DNA of 37,437 bases from an uncultured Saprospiraceae bacterium (GTDB taxonomy: Bacteria; Bacteroidota; Bacteroidia; Chitinophagales; Saprospiraceae): the NCBI GenBank assembly GCA_938003955.1, contig CALKXE010000057.1:1-37437 (forward strand), written 5' to 3'. A program made the translations under genes and the position numbers. The notes below the pieces were generated by a model. That model did no database searches, was not told the DNA's origin, and saw only the letters and a program-made list of their open reading frames with translations. Of this stretch, positions 8,356 to 19,430 are shown one piece after another. Numbering within the stretch: position 1 is the stretch's first letter; every line of letters starts with the position of its first letter.

Positions 8356-11300
8356 TTAATTTCTAAGTTCGATGTACGTTTGTTTCATTCTGAGCTTATC
8401 ATCTGTAAGTTCTGGAAACTCCAATACTAAGAAGTACGTACCATCAGGTAATTTCTCTCCAGAGAAACTCTGTCCAGTCCAATCGTTTTGATAGTTCAAT
8501 TGTGCCCAAACTTCTTGTCCCCATCTGTTGAAGATCTTGATGTTTTTCATACAATTCGATCCACCCGTCACGACCAACCTATCATTCAACCCATCTCCGT
8601 TTGGTGTCATGGCGTTAAATATTGTCACTTCAGTAGCATTACATGGATCCGGGTTCATTGGACAATCTAACAACTCTACTTCTGTACACATCTCACCAGA
8701 AAAACAAATATCATCAGGATTATCCCCTTCGAAGACCGTAGCACATATCGTGTAGGAGCCGCCTGCATCGTATATATGTGACCAAGACCCTATTGCAGGA
8801 GTGATTACCTGTCCAGCTATATTACCATCACCCCAATCTGGTTCTGATTGACTAATCCAATGACAACTATCTAATTGGGGTGCAGTGACTGTAACTGAAC
8901 ATCCATTCTGACTTACCATCCATCCTAAATCAAGGAGATCATAAAATTCATCTTCGTTATCACAACATATTTTCTCAACCATACATTCTCGGAAAGATAT
9001 ATCATCAATCGCCCAATCATTGAATTGTAAAGGATCAATATCTCTTATCTCAATCGGCACTAATCCGGAGTTACTTCCAGAGAAATAACTAAAAGTCAAA
9101 ATCTGCCACTGTCCACCTTGTTTAGGAATATTCACTCCTATAAGCTGACTAACTCCATCAACATCAATTGTTAAAGATGGCGTGCTGTTTACACTACTGT
9201 TTACTAGATTGATTGCATATACACAGAATACATAATTTGTATTTGGATCTACTGACACCATCGTTCGATATGCAATATTAGGATCAGGGCCATTTAATAT
9301 CAAGAAATTTCCTGATGCAGTGCCTGTTGTATGATCTACACCCGTCCACTGAGTGTTGTCAAGCGTGGTACTATTCCTGATAGAATATTCACCTGTTGCC
9401 ATTATTCCAGAAGTAGATTGCACATAATCAGATGTAAACCCTGTGTATCCTCCCTCAAAATCAGCGTTCATTACTAAATTCGGACCTTGGATAGTGCTAT
9501 CAGGACACATCGTACACATATCACATTCTGGTACGACAAAGCATACTGGTTCAGGATTACTACAACAAAACTGCGGTTCATCTCCTGCACCCAGATCTTC
9601 TTGGTGCGCTACAAGATTGAAACAAACAGTATCTCCTGTCAGTGCTATATAATCTACACAAATCCAATCCGTCGTATCACCTACTGCTAATGGCGCAATA
9701 CTTATCGGGTCTGGCGTGAGCGTATGCCCAGCACTTTCATTTACAAATGCTAGAGATCGGATCGTCCAACCTGGCACCGTATTATTCCTCACTCGGAAAC
9801 AGTATGTATTCGTCTCACAATTAATACTATCAGCGACAACATGCACACATGGATACACTGGAGGATCGCCATCACACACTAGATCGAATACATTATTACT
9901 TTGATAATGGTAGCATGTGTCACCATTTGTATTATACCTAACTATATCAACAATATAACTGTAGTTGCCACTCGCAGCATAAGTCATACAAGACTGTGTA
10001 TTATCCTGAAGCGTTTGGGTTGCCCCTCCTGAGAATGTAACCGTTCCTACATCACAAGAATCTAAATCCACAATCACGCATGCCACACAACCTGAAGTAT
10101 CGAAAGTCGTATTACTTAAATAGTAAGCATCAAGTGCCGCTATATCTAAGTTGTCGCAACATGGATCTGGGTCTGGAACACAGCCTTCTATATCAAAGAC
10201 TAAATCAAATGTCTTCTCAAAGCATGAGTCTCCATTAACATTCAATCTCGTAATCTTGACAGAGAACGGATAACTACCCCCTGTAGTAAATGATTGGCAA
10301 AGAGTCTCTCCATCACCGATACTTACTGGACCATTTCCAAAATCAACTTCCGCTATGTCACAACTATCTAAATCGATCGTAACACACCCTTCACAATCTC
10401 CATTTGCTATCACAATATTTAAATCATAATAATCAACAATCGCTTGTTCGTCTAGATCATCACAACAATCATCCACTGGGGGACATTCAATATCAAATAA
10501 TCCCTGAAACTCTTCCTCGAAACATACATCTCCATTAACATTTAATCGTTCTATTCGAATGGTAAACCCGAATGTTCCTGATGTATCATATGGTTGACAT
10601 ATTGGAGTAAGATCTGAAAGCTGTATCTCTCCATTTCCGAAGTCGATGTATGCTAAATCACAACTATCAATATCAACCGTTACACAACCTTCACACTCAT
10701 TATTGACGGCAATAATATTGGCATTGTAGTAATCAACAATCGCTTGTTCGTCTAAATCATCACAACAAAGATCTACTACCGGTCCACACTCTCTGAATGA
10801 TACATCATCTATCGCCCAGTCATTGTACTGAACTCCAGCGATGTCCGTTACGTCAATCACCGTGCTAACATTTGATCCACTATTGTAATTTAGTGTAATT
10901 AATTGCCATCCATCTGGATTTTTAGGCAACCATCTTCCTGCCTCTACAACAGTACCATTGATCTTTACTTCTATTACTGGATCACTCGGAGTACTTGTAC
11001 AAACCAAATTATCAACCCACATGCAGAACACATAGTCCGTATTTGGTTTTGTTATCACACTGGTACTGTATGCAACATTTGCAGAAGGCCCATTAATAAC
11101 TAAAAAATCACCTATTGGATCACCAGCTGTATGATCTGTAGCTTTCCATTGAGTATTATCCAAATTTGTACTATTTCGAATAGAATACTCTGCAGTAGCC
11201 ATAATACCTGATAACCTCTGATTATATCCACTCGCAAATCCTGAATAGCCTAAATTAAAGTTTCCATTGCTAACTAAATTAGGTCCTGCTGTAGATCCAT

Positions 11301-14300
11301 CAGGACATGTACCACAAACTTCCATTGGACAATCCGGAACAGAAAAACAGACATCCAACGTGTCTGTACAACATGTAGTCGGAGCCTGACCCACTGGCTT
11401 ATTATGAGCACTGATCTTGAAACATGCATTATCTCCTGGAGTGACTCCAAAGTAATTGACGCATATCCAGTCTGATGTCATACCAGAAGTAAGCGTTGGT
11501 ATATTCATTCTACCATTCGGTGTAAGCCCTAATGTCCCAGAAGGATCATATAGTTGTACACTATTGATATCAAATGCTGGCGAACTTGTATTTTTTATTT
11601 TGAAACAATATGTATTGCTTTCACAATGAATACTGTCACTTACAAACGTGTAGCATTTATCTGGAGTAGGAATAGTATCACATCCAATATCAAATAAGAA
11701 TTCACACTCTGCTATGCATGTATCTCCAAGACCTGGAACCAACCAACTTACTGCTACTTGGTGAGGGTTAGTCGTATATCCAGTAGAGCAAAGGATGAAA
11801 GCATCCCTTACACCAACACTTACAAATCCAAACAACGGCTTCACCTCGGCGACTTGTGGTGTAATTTGATTGACTACATAGCCATTGAGCGCACTAATTT
11901 GCGAAACGGTAGCTGGTGCTGTCATCTCCACTCGGATTCCTTTGAAGTAATCTGAACAGAAATTATTATCTATTGTAAATAAAGTACAGCAGCTATCTTG
12001 ATCCGTACTGAGTTGTGATATCGAAACATCTACATCATCACATGGATCTTCATCACAACATTCTGCTATCACTTCGCCACATACTGTTCCACTCCAACAA
12101 GATGAATCTATCGATGTACCTTCTGATACTGGCAACGATATCTTGAATGTCCCATTGGTCGTGTACTTATGTGTCCAACAGTTATTTGGAGGATTAGATT
12201 GCAATACCGCTGGTAAGAGGAATGACCCATCCCCCCAATCAGGTCCTAGATTTGGAAACCAATGACAAGTATCGAATTGATTTGCACATACTTGATACGT
12301 ACAATCACCAAGGTTAGTGATCTGGAATCCCTGAGCAACATTATTCAAAAAGTCATCTTCGTTAGAACAACAGCTATCTATAGGACATGACGGAATTTCT
12401 AAACAGATTGTATCTACACATTCCCAAGGTTCTTCCATTGGATCATTACCCGAAAGTAGGCCTTCAACTTTCACAATATCTCCGGCCGTTAGATTTCCTG
12501 CCACTGTAAAATTGATTGTGCCCATGCCGCCAGATGGAATATTCTGATTGTGTACAGAAGGAGTAATAGTGATTCCTGTTGGCACTATCGCATTAAGGTT
12601 AATCTGATTTGCTAAATACCCAGCAGGTGAGTTATTCATTATTTTTACACAATAATCAACTACTGTATTCGTACTTGCACCTATACAAATAGATGGATCA
12701 TAAGTCGGATATGGAGTATTAACATCCCAAACTAACTGTACAGAAGAAACATCTGTCGTAAGGTCTATTCCAGCATCTAAACTGCAATTTTGTGGCCCAG
12801 GGAAAAATTGCCAACAATCCTGAATAAGCATCCCACTGCATTCGTATATTTCATAGTGAGACCCATCGATAAATGTCTCTCTCCATATAAATACAGTTCT
12901 TCCATTATAAATTGCTTTTTGCATAATAGCTGTACTTGGCGGATAATAAGTATACCCATTTATCTTTGCAACTAACCAAGCTTGACAGAATGGATCTCCA
13001 TAACAATCCGGTGCATCACACACGATACTCTTAGCTTCAATGTCTACAATTGTAAAGCAATCAGATGAGGTAGTGTCACATTCAGGGATTACAAAACAGG
13101 TCTCTATTGTATCCGTACAACATTCCGTAGGTGGCGTTCCTACCGGCTGATTGTGAGCGGACAATTTATAACATACACTATCCCCAGCTATGACATTGCT
13201 GTATTGAACGCATATCCAGTCAGATGTCTGACCACTGGCAATCGGGGAATTTGGAATATTCATACGACCAGAAGGTGATAGCACCAGATTACCCGTAAGG
13301 TCGAATAAATGAACACTATAAAGATCAAATGCCGGAGCAGATGTATTTTTTATTTTAAAACAATAAGTATTGGATTCGCAATGAATGGAGTCTTGGATAA
13401 ATTCATAACATGACTTAGGATCAATTTCACATTCTTCCAAAACAAAATCCTCTGGACAAACTTCTAAGCACCCTCCATTCCCATCATCTACTAACCAACT
13501 GATCACCATCGTATAGTTAGAACTAGATGTATTACAGATACTGAATGGGAGTCCACTTCCTAATGGAATAAATGACCCAGCAATAGGTGAAATATCAGCA
13601 TTGAAATTATCCAATTGATTGATCGCCCAGCCTGAATTAGCAATAACGGACGAGATACTTGCAGAGGACAGTGATACTCTTATGCCTTTGAAATAGTCAT
13701 TACAGTAATTATTATCAATAGAAACATCGTAGCAACACAAACCCAAATTGGCATTCAGACTTGTTGAAATCGATAAATCATCACAACTTAAGTCATCCTG
13801 ACAAGGATCACATTCAACTATATACTCTATACATGTGTCTCTAACCATACACGGCTCTCCAACTCCTATTTGGCCATCTTTCCATCTGGTCAACTTCATA
13901 CATACATTATGGGACTTATTATCTGTCCATACTTGGCAATATTCATTTGAATTAACCACTGTCCATGGTTGATTATCAACTCTAATTTCTAAATAATCGC
14001 AGGAGTCTAGAGTTTCGGCATTCCAGCATATCTCACAGAAGTCTTGATTAATCACAGAATTCAATAATTGATTGAAAACCTGATCAAACTCTTCATCATC
14101 AATATCACAACAATCCTCTACCGGTGGACATGTTGGTATAACTATACATAAAGTATCGCCTTCGAAACAACACCAATCCAAGCCAGATAAATGATCATGA
14201 AGTCTCATTACTATTTTCACAGTGTCCCCTGGATTAACATTACCACTCAAATTAAAATCTACTGTGGCAATTCCTCCTGCTGGAAGTCCTCCTGGCAAAT

Positions 14301-17300
14301 TAATTGGATCAGGCCAGATAGTGATGCCCGAAGTCAGGGACCTCACCAAAATTTGCGAAGCTGTATGCCCAGTAGGTGATAAGTTTTTAAAAGTCAAACA
14401 ATAATCTATTGAACTTGGCAATGGTAACGGGGTGCAAGTACTAGGAGCAACTGGTGCAGGCATAGTTAAATCCCAGATAAGGGCTTTCCCTACAATATCT
14501 GTATTCAAGTCAATTCCTTGATCAGGGTTGCATGTTGTAGGAAAGAATCCATCTGCACATGCTTGAATAACATTACCTGCACAACCATATACAGTTTCTG
14601 AAGCATGCAAGTCCAAATTAGTACTTATTATATACACGGTCTGACCATTCCAAGTACCTGTCTCTATTTTATCTGGAATGGTAAAGGACGAACCAGCATT
14701 ATTTGCTAACCACGTAGCTTTATCTAATAACCACTCATTACAGAAAGGTTCAACAAAGCAAGTATCACAAAGGCTGTTTTTTGCTGTTAAATCTATAACT
14801 CCTATACAGCTATCAACAACTGGAATACAATCAAATCTCAATGTATCCAAACAAGCAATACTGTCTTGCCCACTCCCATCTTTTGTAATCCACCTTAACA
14901 ATAATTCCTGAGGCTGTTCTCCTGCATCAATATCATCAAGGCAGAAATTCATCAAACTAGTATAATCACCCACCGGAATAGATCCTGATGTATGTTCCCA
15001 TACTATTTTAGTGTTTGTTGATATCGGATTTGTCCAATCACTTGGAATACTCGATCCCGTAGAGTGTGATCCAATGACCACACCTGGTGTAATCATTTCT
15101 AATTCTAATTTTGTAAAATAATCTTCTTCACAACCTACTTTCACATCTACAGAATGACAACAGCCAGCATCTTCTGTTTCACAAGATTGTGTCTCATATT
15201 CAATAACTAGTTCTGGCCATAATGCAGAATTACTATTCTCTCCCGAAGCAAATACATAAAGTAAGTCTAATCCACAATTCCATGACTCCAAATTAAATCC
15301 AAAACTATTGGATGGATTTGCAAACATATCCTGAACCAAGGCGGTAACATCTATATCAAAATCTTGATAAGTACTTATTGGTAGAGGGATAACAACTTCA
15401 TTTGTACTGGTATTTGTCGGTAATACAGGTCCCGATTCAGTCCACGAAGAAGTTATTCTCTTAACTTTAGCACATCCACTAGTGAGTGATGTTGTATTCA
15501 CATGTCCTGTTGACAATGGATCGCCAAACAATTTAAGTTTTGCACTCTTAATTACTGCATCTGGACAAACATCATCAAATGGAAATTGCAAGTACGATTG
15601 GCTGAAACATCCGTCGGAAGCACCACCCCAAGCAGCACCAAGCGCCAGACTAGTATGATCTGACCATATTCCTCCTACTTGGCAACTACTATAATGTGCA
15701 TCATCCATTGATGAACCAGGTTTTATACTTACCGTAATAGAATCTACTACTTGATAATCGGTAATTGTAACAAAAGAACTGTCACAAGGATTACAACATG
15801 GAAATAGCGTAACACAAGTTTTATCAGGTGTTGTACAGCACATTGCATCATTCCATATTGTAGTCTCAAAACAAAACATAGTAGGTACTGTTATCGGGAC
15901 CTGAGGTACGATTTCCACTCTTACTGTCTGAGGTGGATCATTAGGACCTAGGTCAGGTATAAGATTAGCTCCAATAGAAAATCCAGGTGTAAACGAAGTA
16001 CCATCTGGTCTAAATAATATAGAGGAATCACATGAAGTAAAATTCGCTTTATAAGCAGAAAATGGTGGAATTGCACTGACATTACTGACTGTAATATCAA
16101 GATCATAATAACCATCTTGACACGTAGCTTCCGCTATTGATTCTGCACAAGGATCTACTTCAGGAGGGGGAATACAATTGAGCAAAAATGACTTATGACA
16201 TTCTACTTCTTCCGAAATATTAAAAACTATTTCAAAGTACTGAGGGGTAGGACTTTCGTCTGACATACTCAAGCAGAAATCAATAATATTATTAAGTTGA
16301 CCTACAGGGATAAGCCCACTGTTTTTACTAATGCTTATTTTTTTTCCTGATGGGTCTAAAGCAAAAGAGTAATCAGGATCATTTATCTGTAAAGTATTGA
16401 AGATAACATCTTTGGAAAATGAAACAATATCAACAGACTGCAGTGCCGTATCAATTTCAATGTCTAGAGAATAACAACAACCATCTCCTCCGTTTGGATT
16501 CTGACCCAATGTATCAATTGCAAACAATAAAGAATCACATGGATTCTCTGGGCAAGATTTCCAACAAATATTATCATATCCATGCACTTCATCGGGATTA
16601 CCATTCAGATCAAGCGGAAATCTTATTCCACTTACATTACTTATCAGAGCATTCCAATCGGCACATCCTGAACCAACGCTCATACGCCAAAATCCATCTG
16701 CATTACTCGGCAAAACTCCGCCAACACATGGTGTGAAATTCGCACAAAATGTCTGCCACGGATCGTTAGAACTCACATTATTATTCGTAATGAATGTAGC
16801 TAAAAGTGTAGGTGCATCCTCTGGACCTTGATATATCGCCATGTAAGTACGACCCGCCGTAGATTGACTAGCATCATCAATATACTTATAATCAAAACAC
16901 ATACAACAGTCCGTCAAATCCGTATAGTCTCCGCTAAAATCAACATTGTTATATATATATGTTCCGCCACTTACATCTTGTCCATCTAGGTATTCATCAC
17001 CTGGGCCTTTGTTGGCCAAATTGACTGGCGTTCTAGTAACATTACTTCCATTAATATTATATCTAATCCAATTGGCACTAGATCCTGATTCATTATAATC
17101 TTCACAAGGGCCTTCGCAGTCTTGGCAAATAACTTCTAATATATATTGACATGTATCTGCACCGCATTCATTGGTAGCTATATATTCGATTATAGCTCCT
17201 CCCGGCGCCAATATGATTGGTACACTTGGATCTACTAAATCACCCGTGAAATAACATTTAACTGTTGCAGAAGGATCACTTACAGTGTAATTCCCTAAGA

Positions 17301-19305
17301 AATATTCTCCAGTACAACCTCCATCAGGGGTAACTATTATTGTGGTATCATTCGGACAAAATATTTCAGGTGCCCCTACATTATTTTCAAGCGTAAAAGT
17401 CTTTGAAGTAGTTTTAGTTGTCCCATCTGCACAAGTATATGTAACATCTATTGTCCATGGTCCTGCAGAAGGATAGTCGATACAGACAGTGGTATCTTCC
17501 ACTGCAAATGATTCAAATCCATCATCATATAAAATGGTAATTTCTTCTAATTCTCCACAAACCTCTGTATTGACAACCACTTTTCCACATTCTAGTTCTT
17601 CGATTATGATGTCGACTTTACAAGCGATTGGTTCCGGGTTTTCGGTGATACAGACGTTGTCAAATAGGACAGTTGAAGGAAAATCTAAAAATCCAGTATC
17701 ATTGTTTAGTAAAATAAAATTATCAAAATTTGTTGTTGGAGTGTATATATTTTGCACTGTCACCCACCCTTCGGAAGCTAATACCAACCTGGATTGTCCA
17801 ATCGACTCACAAGAACCAGCACATGAAAAATCAGATTGTGACACGTTAGAGGCTTGCAGTGTTAGCATTGCTGATGGAGTATTGCCGCCTTCAACTTTCA
17901 TACAGTATGAGATACAATATGTTTTTCCTTCTTCAAAAAGAGAAACTGGAGGTGTCCCATTATTTCTCAATCCAGCAGCATCACCACCATAGCCTAGTGT
18001 AACTCCATTAAGAGATAGGCCTTGGCTAGAATCTTCGCACCCATCTGCGACCACTTGAGGATCACCATACTCTGGATAATAACCGGTAGGAACACTCTGA
18101 GGTAAGCTCCCCAATGGATATCCTTCAACAGGCCAATTGGGTTCACCTTCACAACATATATAATCACAAGGCTCTTCGCCCTCACAGATAACATCAATGT
18201 AATATAAGCAACTAGTCTCATTTTCACATTCATCTATAATATTGCAGAATACTTGATGCGTACCACCAGAAAGTGAGACTGTCTGTCCAGCAGTAACTGG
18301 AATACTACTATCTAAAAAACAAACAACTGAAAATACCCCACTATCATCAAATGGCATTAAATCTGGTAATATATATTCAGCTGTGCATTCTCCATCTATA
18401 GATATGCCAATGATTTGTTCTGTACTACCTTCATCACATGCTTCGAAAATTGGACCTTCATCAAAAAAGTCTACCGTTATTGATTGTTGGAAAACCTGAA
18501 GTGTACCATCTTCGCATATTATTGCAATATCTATAATATATGTGCCAGCAAAAGGTAAACCAATTACTAGATTCTCAGTATTACTAGAGTTTGAAAATCC
18601 ATTAGGACCTGAGATCTGCCATGAATCAAATGTACCTCCACTAATATTCGGCATTAATTGGACTCCCCCACATTCGTCAATTTGTTGATATCCGAATTCA
18701 GCAAAACATTCATTTACAACTTCCTCAATACACCAATCATCGATCACAATAAACAAATCATCTTCTCCTGTACCATTGCTGGCCGTAATCGCAATCTCTG
18801 CCAAATCAAAATCTCCAGGAGAGACAAATGCTTGCGGCGGATCCCAACTATCACATTGTCCTTGGATAAGCATAAGTGATTTATTGACTACTTGAATCCC
18901 CCCCGCACCATTGACCAACGTAATGGTCATTGTCAGATCCGAATATGTCCCAGTCGAATTCTCGGTATATAATTTCTTACCTGATATATTATAAGTGACA
19001 CCGTTAAGAAATGTTGGAGATGGATTAATTCCTATTTGGGTTGTGTACCCTACTACATCGCCTACAGCACCATCTATTCCTGCTTTGATACTTAGACCTA
19101 CTGAACCACCAGGAGTACAGTTTTCTTCAACAAATGTTGGATTACCCGCTATTGCATAGTAGCCGCCAAACTGAGCTGCCATTTGCAAAGGCTCATCGAT
19201 CATCTCATCTTCCCACGTGGCTACACTTTCACAGTTTTGAGCACTGTTATTTTCAATGGAGAAAAGAAAGAGACAAGCTAATAGTAATATTTTAAAGGTC
19301 TTCAT
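8356..19305 (-). CDS. Giant cysteine-rich modular surface protein with T9SS type B (gliding motility-associated) C-terminal domain
   Basis: 3649 residues, with signal peptide MKTFKILLLACLFLFSI then SAQ. Approximate modules: lectin or carbohydrate-binding-like regions at 24-195, 384-556 and 733-917; a DNRLRE-like domain at 1190-1370 (SYLQFPFDDVC... VTALVQDM... PELVIEYE); a duplicated four-module block at 1501-2075 and 2083-2655; a pair of GPNLV... modules ending NDWAIDD[VI]SFREC at 2665-2840 and 3265-3440; three tandem units of about 100 residues starting CCD[DN]LD at 2846-3145; PKD-like modules with PDWGDG near 2312 and 3444. The C-terminus from about 3560 (NAMTPNGDGLNDRLVV, IFNRWGQEVW, PDGTYFLVLEF) is a type B T9SS domain. 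Well over a hundred cysteines imply heavy disulfide bonding after export. The likely role is a surface adhesin or matrix fibre, paired with the PorP/SprF gene downstream. The ligand is unknown. Confidence 0.93.
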   Translation of the reverse strand: MKTFKILLLACLFLFSIENNSAQNCESVATWEDEMIDEPLQMAAQFGGYYAIAGNPTFVEENCTPGGSVGLSIKAGIDGAVGDVVGYTTQIGINPSPTFLNGVTYNISGKKLYTENSTGTYSDLTMTITLVNGAGGIQVVNKSLMLIQGQCDSWDPPQAFVSPGDFDLAEIAITASNGTGEDDLFIVIDDWCIEEVVNECFAEFGYQQIDECGGVQLMPNISGGTFDSWQISGPNGFSNSSNTENLVIGLPFAGTYIIDIAIICEDGTLQVFQQSITVDFFDEGPIFEACDEGSTEQIIGISIDGECTAEYILPDLMPFDDSGVFSVVCFLDSSIPVTAGQTVSLSGGTHQVFCNIIDECENETSCLYYIDVICEGEEPCDYICCEGEPNWPVEGYPLGSLPQSVPTGYYPEYGDPQVVADGCEDSSQGLSLNGVTLGYGGDAAGLRNNGTPPVSLFEEGKTYCISYCMKVEGGNTPSAMLTLQASNVSQSDFSCAGSCESIGQSRLVLASEGWVTVQNIYTPTTNFDNFILLNNDTGFLDFPSTVLFDNVCITENPEPIACKVDIIIEELECGKVVVNTEVCGELEEITILYDDGFESFAVEDTTVCIDYPSAGPWTIDVTYTCADGTTKTTSKTFTLENNVGAPEIFCPNDTTIIVTPDGGCTGEYFLGNYTVSDPSATVKCYFTGDLVDPSVPIILAPGGAIIEYIATNECGADTCQYILEVICQDCEGPCEDYNESGSSANWIRYNINGSNVTRTPVNLANKGPGDEYLDGQDVSGGTYIYNNVDFSGDYTDLTDCCMCFDYKYIDDASQSTAGRTYMAIYQGPEDAPTLLATFITNNNVSSNDPWQTFCANFTPCVGGVLPSNADGFWRMSVGSGCADWNALISNVSGIRFPLDLNGNPDEVHGYDNICWKSCPENPCDSLLFAIDTLGQNPNGGDGCCYSLDIEIDTALQSVDIVSFSKDVIFNTLQINDPDYSFALDPSGKKISISKNSGLIPVGQLNNIIDFCLSMSDESPTPQYFEIVFNISEEVECHKSFLLNCIPPPEVDPCAESIAEATCQDGYYDLDITVSNVSAIPPFSAYKANFTSCDSSILFRPDGTSFTPGFSIGANLIPDLGPNDPPQTVRVEIVPQVPITVPTMFCFETTIWNDAMCCTTPDKTCVTLFPCCNPCDSSFVTITDYQVVDSITVSIKPGSSMDDAHYSSCQVGGIWSDHTSLALGAAWGGASDGCFSQSYLQFPFDDVCPDAVIKSAKLKLFGDPLSTGHVNTTSLTSGCAKVKRITSSWTESGPVLPTNTSTNEVVIPLPISTYQDFDIDVTALVQDMFANPSNSFGFNLESWNCGLDLLYVFASGENSNSALWPELVIEYETQSCETEDAGCCHSVDVKVGCEEDYFTKLELEMITPGVVIGSHSTGSSIPSDWTNPISTNTKIVWEHTSGSIPVGDYTSLMNFCLDDIDAGEQPQELLLRWITKDGSGQDSIACLDTLRFDCIPVVDSCIGVIDLTAKNSLCDTCFVEPFCNEWLLDKATWLANNAGSSFTIPDKIETGTWNGQTVYIISTNLDLHASETVYGCAGNVIQACADGFFPTTCNPDQGIDLNTDIVGKALIWDLTMPAPVAPSTCTPLPLPSSIDYCLTFKNLSPTGHTASQILVRSLTSGITIWPDPINLPGGLPAGGIATVDFNLSGNVNPGDTVKIVMRLHDHLSGLDWCCFEGDTLCIVIPTCPPVEDCCDIDDEEFDQVFNQLLNSVINQDFCEICWNAETLDSCDYLEIRVDNQPWTVVNSNEYCQVWTDNKSHNVCMKLTRWKDGQIGVGEPCMVRDTCIEYIVECDPCQDDLSCDDLSISTSLNANLGLCCYDVSIDNNYCNDYFKGIRVSLSSASISSVIANSGWAINQLDNFNADISPIAGSFIPLGSGLPFSICNTSSSNYTMVISWLVDDGNGGCLEVCPEDFVLEECEIDPKSCYEFIQDSIHCESNTYCFKIKNTSAPAFDLYSVHLFDLTGNLVLSPSGRMNIPNSPIASGQTSDWICVQYSNVIAGDSVCYKLSAHNQPVGTPPTECCTDTIETCFVIPECDTTSSDCFTIVDIEAKSIVCDAPDCYGDPFCQAWLVAKINGYTYYPPSTAIMQKAIYNGRTVFIWRETFIDGSHYEIYECSGMLIQDCWQFFPGPQNCSLDAGIDLTTDVSSVQLVWDVNTPYPTYDPSICIGASTNTVVDYCVKIMNNSPAGYLANQINLNAIVPTGITITPSVHNQNIPSGGMGTINFTVAGNLTAGDIVKVEGLLSGNDPMEEPWECVDTICLEIPSCPIDSCCSNEDDFLNNVAQGFQITNLGDCTYQVCANQFDTCHWFPNLGPDWGDGSFLLPAVLQSNPPNNCWTHKYTTNGTFKISLPVSEGTSIDSSCWSGTVCGEVIAECCDEDPCDDVDVSISQLSTDQDSCCTLFTIDNNFCSDYFKGIRVEMTAPATVSQISALNGYVVNQITPQVAEVKPLFGFVSVGVRDAFILCSTGYTTNPHQVAVSWLVPGLGDTCIAECEFLFDIGCDTIPTPDKCYTFVSDSIHCESNTYCFKIKNTSSPAFDINSVQLYDPSGTLGLTPNGRMNIPTLTSGMTSDWICVNYFGVTPGDNACFKISAHNKPVGQAPTTCCTDTLDVCFSVPDCPMEVCGTCPDGSTAGPNLVSNGNFNLGYSGFASGYNQRLSGIMATAEYSIRNSTNLDNTQWKATDHTAGDPIGDFLVINGPSANVAYSTSVITKPNTDYVFCMWVDNLVCTSTPSDPVIEVKINGTVVEAGRWLPKNPDGWQLITLNYNSGSNVSTVIDVTDIAGVQYNDWAIDDVSFRECGPVVDLCCDDLDEQAIVDYYNANIIAVNNECEGCVTVDIDSCDLAYIDFGNGEIQLSDLTPICQPYDTSGTFGFTIRIERLNVNGDVCFEEEFQGLFDIECPPVDDCCDDLDEQAIVDYYDLNIVIANGDCEGCVTIDLDSCDIAEVDFGNGPVSIGDGETLCQSFTTGGSYPFSVKITRLNVNGDSCFEKTFDLVFDIEGCVPDPDPCCDNLDIAALDAYYLSNTTFDTSGCVACVIVDLDSCDVGTVTFSGGATQTLQDNTQSCMTYAASGNYSYIVDIVRYNTNGDTCYHYQSNNVFDLVCDGDPPVYPCVHVVADSINCETNTYCFRVRNNTVPGWTIRSLAFVNESAGHTLTPDPISIAPLAVGDTTDWICVDYIALTGDTVCFNLVAHQEDLGAGDEPQFCCSNPEPVCFVVPECDMCTMCPDSTIQGPNLVMNADFEGGYTGFTSDYVQSTSGIMATGEYSIRNSTTLDNTQWTGVDHTTGTASGNFLILNGPDPNIAYRTMVSVDPNTNYVFCVYAINLVNSSVNSTPSLTIDVDGVSQLIGVNIPKQGGQWQILTFSYFSGSNSGLVPIEIRDIDPLQFNDWAIDDISFRECMVEKICCDNEDEFYDLLDLGWMVSQNGCSVTVTAPQLDSCHWISQSEPDWGDGNIAGQVITPAIGSWSHIYDAGGSYTICATVFEGDNPDDICFSGEMCTEVELLDCPMNPDPCNATEVTIFNAMTPNGDGLNDRLVVTGGSNCMKNIKIFNRWGQEVWAQLNYQNDWTGQSFSGEKLPDGTYFLVLEFPELTDDKLRMKQTYIELRN
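9870..10767 (-). repeat. Three tandem ~300-bp coding repeats inside the giant surface protein gene
   Basis: Three successive units encode about 100 residues each, starting CCDDLDEQAIVDYY, CCDDLDEQAIVDYY and CCDNLDIAALDAYY. At DNA level the segments at 10431-10467 and 10731-10767 are the same over 37 bases except for one position and are exactly 300 bases apart, which shows a fairly recent in-frame duplication. The third unit is older and more diverged. Confidence 0.88.
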
Positions 19306-19343
19306 AGATCTGGTTATTTGTTGTTCAAATATTATTTTGATAA

Positions 19344-19351
19344 CAAATCTA
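19344..19351 (-). promoter_or_regulatory. -7 promoter element for the giant surface protein / PorP-SprF unit
   Basis: On the minus strand this reads TAGATTTG, a perfect match to TAnnTTTG, about 38 bases before the ATG at 19305. It predicts a leader of roughly 30 bases. No clear -33 element is seen. Confidence 0.5.
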
Positions 19352-19430
19352 AAGAAGACGAAGGGCGTATATTTACGTGATTGGAGGAACGGTAAAGTGC
19401 ATGAGACTATTGGTAATGAGTAATTCGAAT

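Noticed and set aside
17489..17992. 167-residue plus-strand open frame opposite the giant surface protein gene
   Set aside because: It lies fully antisense to a long gene with clear domains, has no family resemblance, and is typical of shadow frames in this biased sequence. The same applies to 16419-16736 and 14678-14911.
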